From Cellvibrio sp. 79 (GTDB lineage Bacteria > Pseudomonadota > Gammaproteobacteria > Pseudomonadales > Cellvibrionaceae), in NCBI GenBank assembly GCA_003056245.1, contig MVDH01000001.1, positions 1,240,716 to 1,304,715 of the forward strand: a DNA stretch of 64,000 nt, written 5' to 3'. Each line of letters begins with the position of its first letter. The stretch's first letter is position 1. The position numbers and the translations under genes were made by a program. A model generated the notes under the pieces. It searched no databases and had not been told where the DNA came from. It saw only the letters and a list, made by a program, of their open reading frames with translations. This document shows, one piece after another, positions 8,615-18,864 of the stretch.

Positions 8615-10804
8615 ATGTTTCATTTTTTTGTTCCTGCGAGCAAAGTGCAGAAAGATCGCGCCATCATGCGCGAGACCGATGCGCGAGTCGCCAAATACAG
8701 CCGGCGTGGTTTGATCCTCAATTTTTTGGTGTTCGTACTTTGTCTCACCTTTGGGGATTTTGAAAAAAAGGAACACAACACGGCCATCGTTTTAGTGACG
8801 GGTTTGTTGTTGGTGACATTGGTCCGCAGTTATTACCTGTTCCGCTTTGATGCGCTTTATGCGCGCGCGCCTGCGCGTTGGCGCAACCAGTATTTTTTCG
8901 CCTCTTGCCTTGGCGCGGCCTGGTGGAGTGTCATTCTGGTAACCCTGACCTGGATGCAGGGCATGCGCGATGAAACACTGATTATGTGGCTTTATTCCGT
9001 AGTGTTTTATTCGAGTGTATCCAATGTCTTTGCCCCGTATCGCCATTTTTTAACGCTGTATCTGGCGATAGGGCAAATACCCGCAGCAATTACAGCGATC
9101 TTTTTAGGTGATGCGGAGGGTGTTTTATACGGCTGCATCATGCTGGTGTTTTATACGATGTTGTCCCATCAGGGCAAAGTGACATCGCTCGCTTATTGGG
9201 AGCGATTGGAAGCACACTACTCGTTGCGCGAGCGTGCACAAGGTTTGGAAAATGAGAAGCGCACGTCGCAAGCACAAATCGAATTAAAAAATGAATTTCT
9301 GGTTAATCTCGGCCAGGAGATTCGCTCCTCGATTAGCGATGTTATGAGCACCTTGTCATTAATTGATGACAGTCAACTCTCCGAACATCATCGCGAATTA
9401 TTAACAACTGCAAATAAAGCCGCCGGCCGCCAAATTGACCTGGTAAACAACGTAGTAGATTTTTCCAAAATCACTACCAAAACCCTGGTGCTGGAAGAAG
9501 TGGAATTCGATCTGCGCCGTACATTGGAAAAATTTGTGCAGGATTTTACGCTGGACGCACACCAGCAGGGCATTGAACTCTATTACATGTTTGATCCCAA
9601 TATGCCATTGCGGGCGAAAGGCGATGTGGCGCGATTGAATCAAATATTAGCCACCTTATTGAATCACACGCTTAAAGCCAGCCGTATTGAACATGTCTTT
9701 ATCGAGGCGCGCTTTCATCAGGAACAGGATGATTTTGGCGAGTTACAAGTCATCATTAGTGATAGTGAGAAAAACGTTGCGGGTGAAAATGATCCTGAAG
9801 CGCGCGAAAGTGATCATAAAGGTATTGGCTTGGCGATTTGTAAAGGTCTTGCTGCCTGTATGGGTGGTAGCATCCATTTACGTGAAAACAAAAATCGCGG
9901 CAACCGTATTTTTATTAATGTCGCTTTGCAAGTGGTTTCCCACGATGAACGACGCTTTGGTTCCGAGCAAAAATTACGTGGCAAACGCGCCCTGTTAGTG
10001 GATTTGCCGGATAGTAATGCCAACGCGTTAGCTGATGAAATCAATGCCTGGGGTATGAGCACGCAAATTGTTGCGGGGCAAGAGCAAGCTGTAAGTCGTT
10101 TAATTGAACAGGTGAGTGCCGGCACACCTTTTGATTTGGTCCTGATTTTTACCAAACTCAACAACATGAATGGCTTGGCGTTGTCACGCGAGATAGTGTC
10201 CCATCCGGAAATTGCAACAGTAAAACAAATTATCGCAATGAGTATTTTGCAAAGTGATAGCCCGGAAATGAAATTGCATTTGCGTAGCTACCCGCAAGTT
10301 TGCGTGATTGAAAAGCCGATTATGCGCAAACGTTTGTTTGATGCTTCCGTACAAAAACTGTTGAATTCTGATATCGACGACGAACGTAAAATATTCGAAA
10401 AAGAAACTTCTACGGCGGTAACAGTTCCAAGAGTATTGTTGGTGGAGGATCATCGCGTTGATCAGATGGTAATAAGTGCCATGCTGAAAAAGCTGGGTTG
10501 TTACGTGCAAATTGCGCACAACGGATTGGAAGCCGTGGAAATTATTGAACAAGAGCGTTTTGATTTGGTGCTGATGGATTACGACATGAAGGAAGCTGAT
10601 AGCTTGCTTGCTGCGCAAAAAATCCGTCAGCAAGAGCGGGCAACGCACAGCACCCGACACTTGCCGATAGTTGCGGTAACCGCCGCGCAAACCGAAAGCG
10701 ACCAGGATCAATACCGGGCCGCAGGAATGGATGACTATATTGCCAAACCTATTCGTTATGATGATCTGGAAGCGCGCTTGCAACGCTGGTTGGAAAAAGA
10801 ATGA
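8615..10804 (+). CDS. Degenerate membrane-bound hybrid histidine kinase with two receiver domains (probable pseudokinase)
   Basis: The protein has 729 residues from the ATG at 8615. About five to six hydrophobic helices lie between residues 30 and 185, followed by a coiled coil and a DHp / HATPase / REC / REC layout. The key residues are lost. The H-box reads NLGQEIRSS, with Gln234 where the phospho-accepting His should be. The N-box reads LLNHTLKAS, with His351 in place of Asn. The G1 motif DxGxG reads DSEKN. Only GIGLAICKGLA (G2) is kept. The first receiver has Phe512 at the phospho-Asp position. The last receiver is intact (VEDHRVD, Asp655 in LVLMDYDM, VTAA, AKPI). The frame is intact, so it seems to be a maintained non-catalytic scaffold or a phosphate sink, not a pseudogene. 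Confidence 0.88.
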   Translation: MFHFFVPASKVQKDRAIMRETDARVAKYSRRGLILNFLVFVLCLTFGDFEKKEHNTAIVLVTGLLLVTLVRSYYLFRFDALYARAPARWRNQYFFASCLGAAWWSVILVTLTWMQGMRDETLIMWLYSVVFYSSVSNVFAPYRHFLTLYLAIGQIPAAITAIFLGDAEGVLYGCIMLVFYTMLSHQGKVTSLAYWERLEAHYSLRERAQGLENEKRTSQAQIELKNEFLVNLGQEIRSSISDVMSTLSLIDDSQLSEHHRELLTTANKAAGRQIDLVNNVVDFSKITTKTLVLEEVEFDLRRTLEKFVQDFTLDAHQQGIELYYMFDPNMPLRAKGDVARLNQILATLLNHTLKASRIEHVFIEARFHQEQDDFGELQVIISDSEKNVAGENDPEARESDHKGIGLAICKGLAACMGGSIHLRENKNRGNRIFINVALQVVSHDERRFGSEQKLRGKRALLVDLPDSNANALADEINAWGMSTQIVAGQEQAVSRLIEQVSAGTPFDLVLIFTKLNNMNGLALSREIVSHPEIATVKQIIAMSILQSDSPEMKLHLRSYPQVCVIEKPIMRKRLFDASVQKLLNSDIDDERKIFEKETSTAVTVPRVLLVEDHRVDQMVISAMLKKLGCYVQIAHNGLEAVEIIEQERFDLVLMDYDMKEADSLLAAQKIRQQERATHSTRHLPIVAVTAAQTESDQDQYRAAGMDDYIAKPIRYDDLEARLQRWLEKE

Positions 10805-10856
10805 TATGTGTTAGGAAAAGAAGCGTTTAGCAGGGTAAACCTGCAGGCTAGCACGG

Positions 10857-10886
10857 AATGCCGCTGATAAACTCAGCGGCATTTTT
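10857..10886 (+). terminator. Rho-independent terminator after the hybrid pseudokinase
   Basis: An 11-base stem AATGCCGCTGA / TCAGCGGCATT with a five-base loop is followed by a T-rich stretch, 52 bases after the stop codon. Confidence 0.85.
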
Positions 10887-10987
10887 ATTTAAAAGAACAA
10901 TAAGTCGGCGTGTTGTTATCCGGCGCGGCCTGCCGCATAGCTGCTAGACTTCATAACAGACACTACTACAACTATAAAGGTTCAGCT

Positions 10988-13900
10988 ATGTACCTCTTCA
11001 CTGATTATTTTAAAAATAATTCTGATGGGAAAAAAATAAACTATCTATTTTTGATATTGCTTTCACTACTGCTGGCACTGGCGGGGTGTGATAACAACAG
11101 CACTTCCAATACTTCACAAACCCGCGATCAGCAAACAGACGCTGCGTTCCCGAATGCCGCACAGCACAGTTTAAGCGGTGCACGTATTCTGGTGTTCAGT
11201 AAAACATCCGGCTTTCGCCATGAATCTATCACTGCCGGCATTGCTGCGTTACAACAGTTAGCCGGGCAAAAACAATTTACGGTAATAACCACAGAAGATG
11301 CTGCCCAATTTACCGATGCAAATTTACGTCAGTTCAATGCCATCATTTTTTTAAATACCACTGGCGATATTCTTGACGATGCACAACAACTGGCGATGGA
11401 ACGTTTTATCCAGGCGGGTGGCGGCTTTGTCGGTATCCATTCAGCAACTGACACCGAATGGGAAGGCGATTGGTTTTGGTATCGCAATTTGGTGGGTGCA
11501 GTATTTAAAAACCATCCCAACCAACCGAGCAATGTTCAAACTGCCACGGTAACTATTGCAGATAAAAACCACCCATCGACAACAGAATTGCCAGAATCAT
11601 TTTCGCTGGCTGATGAATGGTACAACTACCGCGATATTTACGAATTTATTCATGTGCTGGCCAAGGTGGATGAAAGCACTTATCAAGGCGGCGAACATAA
11701 TCACGATCATCCCATTTCCTGGTATCACGAATACGATGGCGGCCGCGCGTTTTATACTGGTTTGGGCCATACCGATGAAACCTTTTCCAACCCGCAATTT
11801 TTGCAGCATTTGCTTGGCGGTATAACTTACGTAGTCGGTTTAAATCATCGCTCTGGGTTTCAGCCGCGTCTTGATTACAGTAATGTGCGTCCGGAAGATA
11901 ATCGCTTTATTAAAAAAACGCTGGCAGAAAAACTGGATGAACCCGTCAAGCTGGCATTTTTTCCTAATGGCGATGCGTTAATTGCACTGCGGCCCGGCCG
12001 TTTGCAACGGGTAGATTACAAAACCGGCCAGCTCAGTGATGCTGGTTCATTAACCATAGGTTACGACAAGTTTTTGGAACTCGGTTTGGTCGGTGTGGCG
12101 GTAGATCCCAACTTCGCCAGCAATCAATGGATTTATGCTGCGTTTACCGTTGCCAAAGAAACAGAAGGGAAAAAGCAATTAAGCCAGCGTCTGGCCCGTT
12201 TTAAATGGGTTAACCAACAAATTGATGTAAGCACTGAACAACTATTATTGGAGTACCCGATTGATACGAATTGTTGTCATACCGGTGGTGATATTCAATT
12301 TGGTAACAATGGAGAATTATTTCTTTCTACTGGCGATAACACTAATCCACATGATCAGGACGGTTATGCCCCTGTCGATTTTCGTACTGATATGAAAAAG
12401 AACGATGGGTTACGCGGCGCGGGCAATACTATGGATTATCGCGGCAAGGTACTACGTATTAAACCGGGAGCGGATAGCGGTTATGAAATCCCAGCGGGTA
12501 ATTTATTTACCGATCCGGCGGAAGGGCGCCCGGAAATTTATGTTATGGGGGCACGCAATCCGTACAGCCTGACATTCGATAAAAAAGCGGGCAGTTTGTT
12601 CTATGGCGATGTCGGTCCGGATGCTAGTAAAGATTCTGATCAAAAAGGTCCGCAAGGTTATGATGAAATCAATCGGGTAACGGCTGCAGGTAATTTTGGT
12701 TGGCCGTTAGTAATTGGTAAAAATCGCCCTTACAATTATTTTGATTACATCAAAAAAAAACCAGGTGATTGGGTGGATCTTGCCGCCCCCGTTAATAATT
12801 CGCCTCACAATACCGGTGCGAAAAAATTGCCGCCAGCGCAACCGGCATTTATTGCATACCCGTATGGCATTTCTGATGAATTTCCGGAAATGGGAACCGG
12901 CGGACGCACCGCCATTGTTGCCGATGTTTATCATGCAGAAGATTATCCTGCTTCGGTAAATCGTTATCCTGCTTATTACAACAATAAATTATTTATCGTT
13001 GATTTCATGCGTACCTGGGTTAAAGCCGTGAGCTTTGACGGACAAGGGCGAATTCAAAAAATTGAACCTTTTGCGCCGCAAATTAATTATGCGCTACCAA
13101 TCGATGCACGTTTTGCTCCCGATGGAACCTTGTATGTGCTTGAGTATGGAATGTCCTGGTTTACTGGCAATCCGGACGCGCGCCTGGCAAGAATTGAATA
13201 TGTCGGTGCGGGTAATCGCCCTCCTGTTGCGAATATCCAGGTTGATAAAGAGCAAGCGGGAATCCCCGCACAAATTCATGCTTCCGCCAAAAAATCCCTC
13301 GATCTCGACGGCGATAAAATCCAATATGATTGGAAGTTGCAATGTGCGGGTAGTAATTGCCCTGAAATAAAGTTAGGCAATGCGCAGGAAATTATTACGA
13401 CTATTCCCCAATCAGGTAACTATCAATTGGTTCTGACGGTAACTGATAATCAGGGCGCAACAACATCGATCACGCAACCGCTGGTGATTGGTAATGAACC
13501 GGCAACGATTCAACTGAAAACTGATGCGAATAAAAGTTTTTATTGGCCCGACACGCGCAAGTATGCGTATGAATTCTTAATTCAGGATAAAGAAGACGGT
13601 GTTGTTACTGCGATAGAAAATAATAATCCCTTTATCCAGTTTTCTTATCGGGCGCCTGTCTCTGAGAAAACACCGGGACATCAAAGTGTCGGCTTGATAG
13701 ACCAGGGTAAAGCATTGGTGGATGCTAATAGTTGCCTGGGTTGTCATAAAATTGAAGAGAAAATGGTTGGTCCGGCATTTCGTGATGTGGCAAAAAAATA
13801 CCAGAGAGATAAGAACGCACTTAAATATCTGGTTAATAAAATTGGCAATGGCGGCAGCGGTGTTTGGGGTGAAATGAATATGCCTGCATTCTCGGGCTTA

Positions 13901-14542
13901 AGCGAGGCGGACCGCACCGCGCTGGCTACTTATGTATTGTCATTGGCAGAGGTTAAGTTACCTGAATCATTGCCCGTTGCCGGTACTGCGGAATTAAAGG
14001 CCCACTCAAAAAATGCTGCTGTAGCAAATGAGCCTTATAAAATAACTGGTGAAGCTTATTCATTTTCCGTGAGCTATACGGACAAAGGTGCCAATTCAAT
14101 TGCACCGATCAACGTACAGAAAGAATTTACATTAATTTCCGCCCGATTGGATTTTGCCAGCGTAGTTACATCTGCTGCGTTGGGTAAGGGAGTCAGCCAG
14201 GATAAATATAAAGAAAAGGATGTGTTGAAATTTACATCCAGCGAAAATTGGGCAGGATTTAATTCAGGCAATTTTGACTTAACTGGAATTAGCACATTAA
14301 AACTCGGAGCCTATTTTTTACAGGAAGCTGCCCCGTGGAAAATAGAAATTTATCGTGCAAATACTGCCGGCGAGTTATTAGGTAGCATCACGGTGAAATC
14401 AGACACATTGTGGGAATACACACGAATTAATATTCCGTTAACCAAACCGGTAAATGATTTCGCGGATATTTATATTCGCGTAAAAGTGGAAGGGAAAACC
14501 GCAGCAGAGTTGCGCCTGGTAGATATCGAGTTTGAAAAGTGA
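10988..14542 (+). CDS. Giant lipoprotein: ThuA + PQQ-type sugar dehydrogenase + PKD + cytochrome c + C-terminal beta-sandwich
   Basis: This 1184-residue protein has a signal segment ending in lipobox LALAGC (Cys34). The domains in order are a ThuA-like (trehalose-utilisation / DUF1080-associated) domain at about 55-275 with VFSKTSGFRHESI and GGGFVGIHSATDTEW; a glucose/sorbosone dehydrogenase beta-propeller at about 300-740 with NCCHTGGDIQFG and MGARNPYSLTFD; a PKD domain at about 741-835; a class I cytochrome c domain with CLGCH at 916-920 and a candidate axial Met in NMPAF; and a C-terminal beta-sandwich at about 1010-1184 that resembles a carbohydrate-binding module. It probably oxidises a sugar at the cell surface or in the periplasm and passes electrons to its own heme. 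The start at 10988 gives the signal sequence directly. Confidence 0.9.
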   Translation: MYLFTDYFKNNSDGKKINYLFLILLSLLLALAGCDNNSTSNTSQTRDQQTDAAFPNAAQHSLSGARILVFSKTSGFRHESITAGIAALQQLAGQKQFTVITTEDAAQFTDANLRQFNAIIFLNTTGDILDDAQQLAMERFIQAGGGFVGIHSATDTEWEGDWFWYRNLVGAVFKNHPNQPSNVQTATVTIADKNHPSTTELPESFSLADEWYNYRDIYEFIHVLAKVDESTYQGGEHNHDHPISWYHEYDGGRAFYTGLGHTDETFSNPQFLQHLLGGITYVVGLNHRSGFQPRLDYSNVRPEDNRFIKKTLAEKLDEPVKLAFFPNGDALIALRPGRLQRVDYKTGQLSDAGSLTIGYDKFLELGLVGVAVDPNFASNQWIYAAFTVAKETEGKKQLSQRLARFKWVNQQIDVSTEQLLLEYPIDTNCCHTGGDIQFGNNGELFLSTGDNTNPHDQDGYAPVDFRTDMKKNDGLRGAGNTMDYRGKVLRIKPGADSGYEIPAGNLFTDPAEGRPEIYVMGARNPYSLTFDKKAGSLFYGDVGPDASKDSDQKGPQGYDEINRVTAAGNFGWPLVIGKNRPYNYFDYIKKKPGDWVDLAAPVNNSPHNTGAKKLPPAQPAFIAYPYGISDEFPEMGTGGRTAIVADVYHAEDYPASVNRYPAYYNNKLFIVDFMRTWVKAVSFDGQGRIQKIEPFAPQINYALPIDARFAPDGTLYVLEYGMSWFTGNPDARLARIEYVGAGNRPPVANIQVDKEQAGIPAQIHASAKKSLDLDGDKIQYDWKLQCAGSNCPEIKLGNAQEIITTIPQSGNYQLVLTVTDNQGATTSITQPLVIGNEPATIQLKTDANKSFYWPDTRKYAYEFLIQDKEDGVVTAIENNNPFIQFSYRAPVSEKTPGHQSVGLIDQGKALVDANSCLGCHKIEEKMVGPAFRDVAKKYQRDKNALKYLVNKIGNGGSGVWGEMNMPAFSGLSEADRTALATYVLSLAEVKLPESLPVAGTAELKAHSKNAAVANEPYKITGEAYSFSVSYTDKGANSIAPINVQKEFTLISARLDFASVVTSAALGKGVSQDKYKEKDVLKFTSSENWAGFNSGNFDLTGISTLKLGAYFLQEAAPWKIEIYRANTAGELLGSITVKSDTLWEYTRINIPLTKPVNDFADIYIRVKVEGKTAAELRLVDIEFEK

Positions 14543-14568
14543 CTATTTGATACCAGTATCTGTTGTGA

Positions 14569-14603
14569 AACGAAATAGCGAACCCGCTTCGCTATTTCGT
14601 TGT
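14569..14603. terminator. Bidirectional terminator between the ThuA fusion gene and fumC
   Basis: A 14-base perfect stem AACGAAATAGCGAA / TTCGCTATTTCGTT encloses a five-base loop. It lies between convergent genes and can serve both strands, although the flanking T-runs are short. Confidence 0.75.
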
Positions 14604-14615
14604 CGCGATCACCAC

Positions 14616-15992
14616 TTATAACCCGCCGCGTGTTAATTTTTCCGGATTCAATAGTTGCTCCAACTCATCGCGCGCATAATCGGTTTCCTCTTGCGCAACA
14701 TCAACAATCGCACGACCTTCCTGATAAGCTTTTTTTGCAATTGCTGCTGCTTTTTCGTAGCCGATTAACGGATTTAATGCAGTGACCAGGATGGGATTTT
14801 GTGCGAGCGCTTTGTTGAGGTTGGTGTGATTAACCTGGAAGGTTGCAATTGTTTTATCGGCTAGCTCATTACAGGAGTTACTAAGGAGCTCAATGGATTG
14901 CAATAAGTTATAGGCAATCAACGGCAGCATTACATTTAATTGGAAATTGCCGGATTGCCCCGCAATACCAATGCTTACATCATTACCCATCACTTGCGCG
15001 GCAGCCATGCACACGGCTTCGGGAATTACCGGATTTACCTTGCCGGGCATAATTGATGAGCCGGGCTGTAATGCTTTCAATTGAACTTCACCCAAACCTG
15101 CGAGTGGGCCGGAGTTCATCCAGCGCAAATCATTGGCAATTTTCATCAAACTTACGGCCAGGGTTTTTAATTGGCCGGAGATAGCCACCGCCGTATCCTG
15201 GGCGCTCATGTGTGCAAAAAAATTATCAGCAGGAACAAAAGTAAGGCCGGTGGCTTCACTTAATTGTTGTGCGAATTTTTCTGCAAAATGCGGGTGTGCA
15301 TTAACGCCGGTGCCCACCGCAGTTCCGCCTTGCGCCAGGTTTAATAATTGCGGCAGGGCGATTTGCAAACGCACGTAATTACTTTCGATCTGACTGGCCC
15401 AGCCGCTGATTTCCTGTCCGAAGGTCAGGGGCATAGCATCCATCAAATGGGTACGTCCGGTTTTTACGACATCAGTGAGTGCTTCGGTTTTGCCCAGCAA
15501 GCTTGTATGTAACGCTTCCAGCGCGGGGTAGAGCTGTTGCTTCAGCGCCAATGCTGCGCTGATATGGATGGCACTCGGAATTGTATCGTTGCTGCTTTGG
15601 CTCATATTGACATGATCATTGGCGTGGACCTTTTGGCCCGCCAGATCACTGGCGATATGAGCGATTACCTCATTCACATTCATATTTGTGCTGGTGCCGG
15701 AGCCGGTTTGGAACACGTCTACCGGAAATTGGTCCACATGATGTCCAGCCAATACGCTGTCGCAGGCGGTGCAAATGGCCCAGGAGATATCTTCATCCAA
15801 TAGACCAAGCTCACGATTAGTCAGTGCTGCGGCCTTTTTGATATGTACCACAGCATGGATAAAACGCAGGGGCAAGGTGAGGGTACTGATAGCAAAATTG
15901 TCCAGCGCCCGCTGGGTTTGAGCACCGTAAAGTGCGGCTTTAGGTACCGCTACCTCACCCATGCTGTCATGTTCAATACGAAATTCAGTCAT
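14616..15992 (-). CDS. fumC: Fumarate hydratase, class II
   Basis: This 458-residue enzyme of the fumarase / aspartase superfamily catalyses the reversible hydration of fumarate to malate in the TCA cycle. The superfamily signature GSSIMPGKVNPVIPE with the catalytic serine loop is present, together with TGSGTSTNMNVNEV, NMSQSSNDTIPSA and KTGRTHLMDAMPLT. The length matches homotetrameric oxygen-stable FumC. It is a single-gene unit transcribed away from uvrB. ATG at 15992 is preceded by AAAGGAGAA. Confidence 0.96.
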   Translation of the reverse strand: MTEFRIEHDSMGEVAVPKAALYGAQTQRALDNFAISTLTLPLRFIHAVVHIKKAAALTNRELGLLDEDISWAICTACDSVLAGHHVDQFPVDVFQTGSGTSTNMNVNEVIAHIASDLAGQKVHANDHVNMSQSSNDTIPSAIHISAALALKQQLYPALEALHTSLLGKTEALTDVVKTGRTHLMDAMPLTFGQEISGWASQIESNYVRLQIALPQLLNLAQGGTAVGTGVNAHPHFAEKFAQQLSEATGLTFVPADNFFAHMSAQDTAVAISGQLKTLAVSLMKIANDLRWMNSGPLAGLGEVQLKALQPGSSIMPGKVNPVIPEAVCMAAAQVMGNDVSIGIAGQSGNFQLNVMLPLIAYNLLQSIELLSNSCNELADKTIATFQVNHTNLNKALAQNPILVTALNPLIGYEKAAAIAKKAYQEGRAIVDVAQEETDYARDELEQLLNPEKLTRGGL

Positions 15993-16163
15993 ACATTCTC
16001 CTTTGGACTACTGACACAGGCTGTCATTAAGGGTAATTAGGCTGGGATGGTTTCATAGTCTAGTTGTCAAAGCAGAGGGACATCTGGCAATTCGGCACTC
16101 GCGGCCGGATTTTCGTTACAATCCCGGTTTGTTTGTCTCCCTTACTTTCGTTATCGAGAAATT

Positions 16164-18176
16164 ATGTCAAAACAATTTGTCGTAAATAGCCAATTTGCGC
16201 CCGCAGGCGATCAACCCACCGCTATTGAAGGCTTGGTGCAAGGTATTGAAGCTGGCCTCAAACATCAAACCCTGCTAGGGGTCACCGGTTCCGGTAAAAC
16301 ATTTACTGTTGCCAACGTGATTGCAAAAATCCAGCGCCCGACATTGATTATGGCGCACAACAAAACCCTGGCGGCACAACTCTACGGTGAATTTAAAGAA
16401 TTCTTTCCCAATAATTCAGTGGAATATTTCGTTTCCTATTACGACTACTATCAGCCGGAAGCGTATGTTCCATCGTCAGATACATTTATCGAGAAAGATT
16501 CCTCGGTAAACGAACATATCGAGCAAATGCGTTTATCCGCTACCAAATCATTAATGGAACGCAGTGATGCCATTGTAGTTGCAACAGTTTCCGCAATTTA
16601 CGGTTTGGGTGATCCCGAATCCTATATGAAAATGTTGTTACATATTGTGCGTGGCGACAAAATTGACCAGCGCCAAATTTTGCGCCGTCTTGCTGAATTG
16701 CAATATACCCGGAACGATATGGATTTTGCGCGCGCGACTTATCGCGTGCGCGGTGAGGTCATTGATATTTATCCCGCTGATTCCGATATGGAAGCAGTGC
16801 GTGTGGAATTATTTGATGATGAAGTCGAACAAATTTCGGTGTTCGATCCACTTACCGGTGAAGTTCTGCATAAGGTTGCCCGTTATACCATTTATCCAAA
16901 AACTCACTATGTGACGCCGCGTGAAACTGTACTGGAAGCAATTGAAAATATTAAGGAGGAATTGCGCACCCGTTTGGAATACTTGCGCGAAAACAATAAA
17001 TTGGTTGAAGCGCAACGCCTGGAGCAGCGCACGCGTTACGATTTGGAAATGATGCAGGAGTTGGGTTACTGCAACGGTATCGAAAACTATTCGCGTTATT
17101 TATCCGGACGAGCTCCTGGTGAGCCACCGCCGACATTATTTGATTATTTGCCACAAGATGCGTTGTTGGTCATTGATGAAAGCCATGTGACTATTCCGCA
17201 AATCGGTGCGATGTACAAAGGTGATAGATCGCGCAAGGAAACATTAGTTGAATATGGTTTCCGTTTACCTTCCGCGCTGGATAACCGTCCCATGCGGTTC
17301 GATGAATGGGAGCGCATTGCGCCGCAAATGATTATGGTCTCTGCTACGCCAGGTAAATACGAAGCTGAAAATCAGGGGCAGGTGGTGGAGCAGGTTGTAC
17401 GCCCAACCGGTTTGATTGATCCCGTTATTGAGATTCGTCCTGCAACCACGCAAGTGGATGATGTGTTATCTGAAATTCGTTTGCGCGTCGAGCAAAATGA
17501 GCGCGTGTTAATCACCACACTCACCAAGCGAATGGCGGAGGATCTCACGGAATATCTTAGTGAACACGGCGTGCGTGTGCGTTATTTGCATTCGGATATT
17601 GACACTGTTGAACGTGTGGAAATTATCCGTGACTTACGCTTGGGCCAATTCGATGTTCTCGTAGGTATCAACTTGCTTCGTGAAGGTTTGGATATGCCAG
17701 AGGTTTCACTGGTAGCCATTCTGGATGCAGATAAAGAAGGTTTCCTGCGTTCTGACCGTTCACTGATCCAAACCATTGGCCGCGCTGCGCGTAACGTAAA
17801 TGGCAAGGCAATTCTTTATGCCGATAGAATTACCGGCTCCATGCAACGCGCCATTGACGAAACTGATCGTCGTCGCCAGAAGCAAATTGATCACAACCTG
17901 AAACATGGTATTACACCGCAAGGTATCAATAAAAATATCACCGATATACTTGAGGGCTCCGTCGTTCCCGGTGCGGGCGGTCGCGGTGCGCGTAACAAAG
18001 CCATGGCTATCGCTGAGCGACAAGCGAAATATAAAGTGGAAGTTAATCCAAAAGATATTTGGAAAACTATTGAGCTCTACGAAAAACAAATGTTCCAGGC
18101 TGCAAAAGATCTTGAGTTTGAAGTTGCTGCAAAATTGCGCGATGAGATAGAGAAACTGAAGAAACAGGCGATGTAA
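16164..18176 (+). CDS. uvrB: Excinuclease ABC subunit B
   Basis: UvrB, 670 residues, is the damage-verification helicase of nucleotide excision repair. Walker A GVTGSGKT is near residue 40. The beta-hairpin region has [12 protein letters not shown], and the helicase motifs include VIDESHVT and QTIGRAARN. The C-terminal UVR motif ([16 protein letters not shown]) mediates UvrC contact. Length and motif order are standard. I could not find a convincing LexA box in the 170 bases between fumC and this gene. Confidence 0.97.
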   Translation: MSKQFVVNSQFAPAGDQPTAIEGLVQGIEAGLKHQTLLGVTGSGKTFTVANVIAKIQRPTLIMAHNKTLAAQLYGEFKEFFPNNSVEYFVSYYDYYQPEAYVPSSDTFIEKDSSVNEHIEQMRLSATKSLMERSDAIVVATVSAIYGLGDPESYMKMLLHIVRGDKIDQRQILRRLAELQYTRNDMDFARATYRVRGEVIDIYPADSDMEAVRVELFDDEVEQISVFDPLTGEVLHKVARYTIYPKTHYVTPRETVLEAIENIKEELRTRLEYLRENNKLVEAQRLEQRTRYDLEMMQELGYCNGIENYSRYLSGRAPGEPPPTLFDYLPQDALLVIDESHVTIPQIGAMYKGDRSRKETLVEYGFRLPSALDNRPMRFDEWERIAPQMIMVSATPGKYEAENQGQVVEQVVRPTGLIDPVIEIRPATTQVDDVLSEIRLRVEQNERVLITTLTKRMAEDLTEYLSEHGVRVRYLHSDIDTVERVEIIRDLRLGQFDVLVGINLLREGLDMPEVSLVAILDADKEGFLRSDRSLIQTIGRAARNVNGKAILYADRITGSMQRAIDETDRRRQKQIDHNLKHGITPQGINKNITDILEGSVVPGAGGRGARNKAMAIAERQAKYKVEVNPKDIWKTIELYEKQMFQAAKDLEFEVAAKLRDEIEKLKKQAM

Positions 18177-18295
18177 CGAATCAACCGAAATCAGGTTTCT
18201 CGTCAATATTTAGTTTCTCGTGAATAGTTAAATGGTGTGTGGTAGGTTCGATAATTGAACAATGGATGCCATTTGATAAACAGGTTTCGATAAAA

Positions 18296-18362
18296 GGGTT
18301 CAATAAATTGAACCCCTACGAAACCAATATATGTAGGGGCGCAATTTATTGCGCCCTTTTTT
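18296..18362 (+). repeat. Nested palindromes (REP-like element) ending in a terminator
   Basis: Two hairpins occur in tandem: GGGTTCAAT / ATTGAACCC at 18296-18315 and GGGCGCAAT / ATTGCGCCC at 18337-18356, the second followed by six T. The segment between them is itself bounded by CCCCTAC (18313-18319) and GTAGGGG (18333-18339), so the whole element can fold into a cruciform-like structure. It terminates transcription after uvrB. The symmetry and the GTAGGGGCGC core look like a dispersed REP-type element, which needs other copies in the genome to prove. Confidence 0.6.
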
Positions 18363-18425
18363 GTCTATTTTTGATGTGATGGTTTGCACTAGCTTCTACA
18401 TCGATCAACGGATCAATGTGAAAAA

Positions 18426-18839
18426 TTAATGCGCTTTCGCCACACCCTGTAACACAGTGGCACTTGCTTTTTGGCTGCGACAGCTAGCGATGTTCCCCAA
18501 TGAAACCACACCAACAAGGCGCTTGTCACGATTCAGTACCGGTAGTCTACGTACTTGGATGTCCGCCATGTTTTCTGCAACGTGCTGAATTTCTTCATCT
18601 TCAAAACAGTAACGTATTTTTTCAGTCATTACTTTACTAATGGGCGTTTCATGATTTAAACCATTGGCTACGGCGCGAATAGCAATGTCCCGATCAGTAA
18701 TCATGCCTACTAATCGATCTCCTTCTTTTACCAGGATTGCACCACAATCTGCTTTTTCCATTGCACAAGCCGCTTCGCAAATGGTGCTATCAGACGAAAG
18801 CGTTTCAACATTGTGAGTCATAATATCTTTAATTTTCAT
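18426..18839 (-). CDS. Tandem CBS-domain protein
   Basis: The 137-residue protein consists of two CBS motifs: MTHNVETLSSDSTICEAA with GMITDRDIAIRAVA in the first, and VMTEKIRYCFEDEEI with LPVLNRDKRLVGVVSLGNIA in the second. Such stand-alone pairs bind adenine nucleotides and often regulate other proteins. It is the third gene of a minus-strand set after DUF4142 and the proline-rich protein. The MITDRDIAIRAVA type is common among stress-induced CBS proteins in proteobacteria. Its partner is unknown. Confidence 0.9.
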   Translation of the reverse strand: MKIKDIMTHNVETLSSDSTICEAACAMEKADCGAILVKEGDRLVGMITDRDIAIRAVANGLNHETPISKVMTEKIRYCFEDEEIQHVAENMADIQVRRLPVLNRDKRLVGVVSLGNIASCRSQKASATVLQGVAKAH

Positions 18840-18864
18840 GCTACATCTCCTATGGGATTAAGTA

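Noticed and set aside
16000-16163. LexA box expected before uvrB
   Set aside because: No sequence close to CTGT-N8-ACAG was found in this gap; a TACAAT at 16117 could be a -10 element but has no matching -35.
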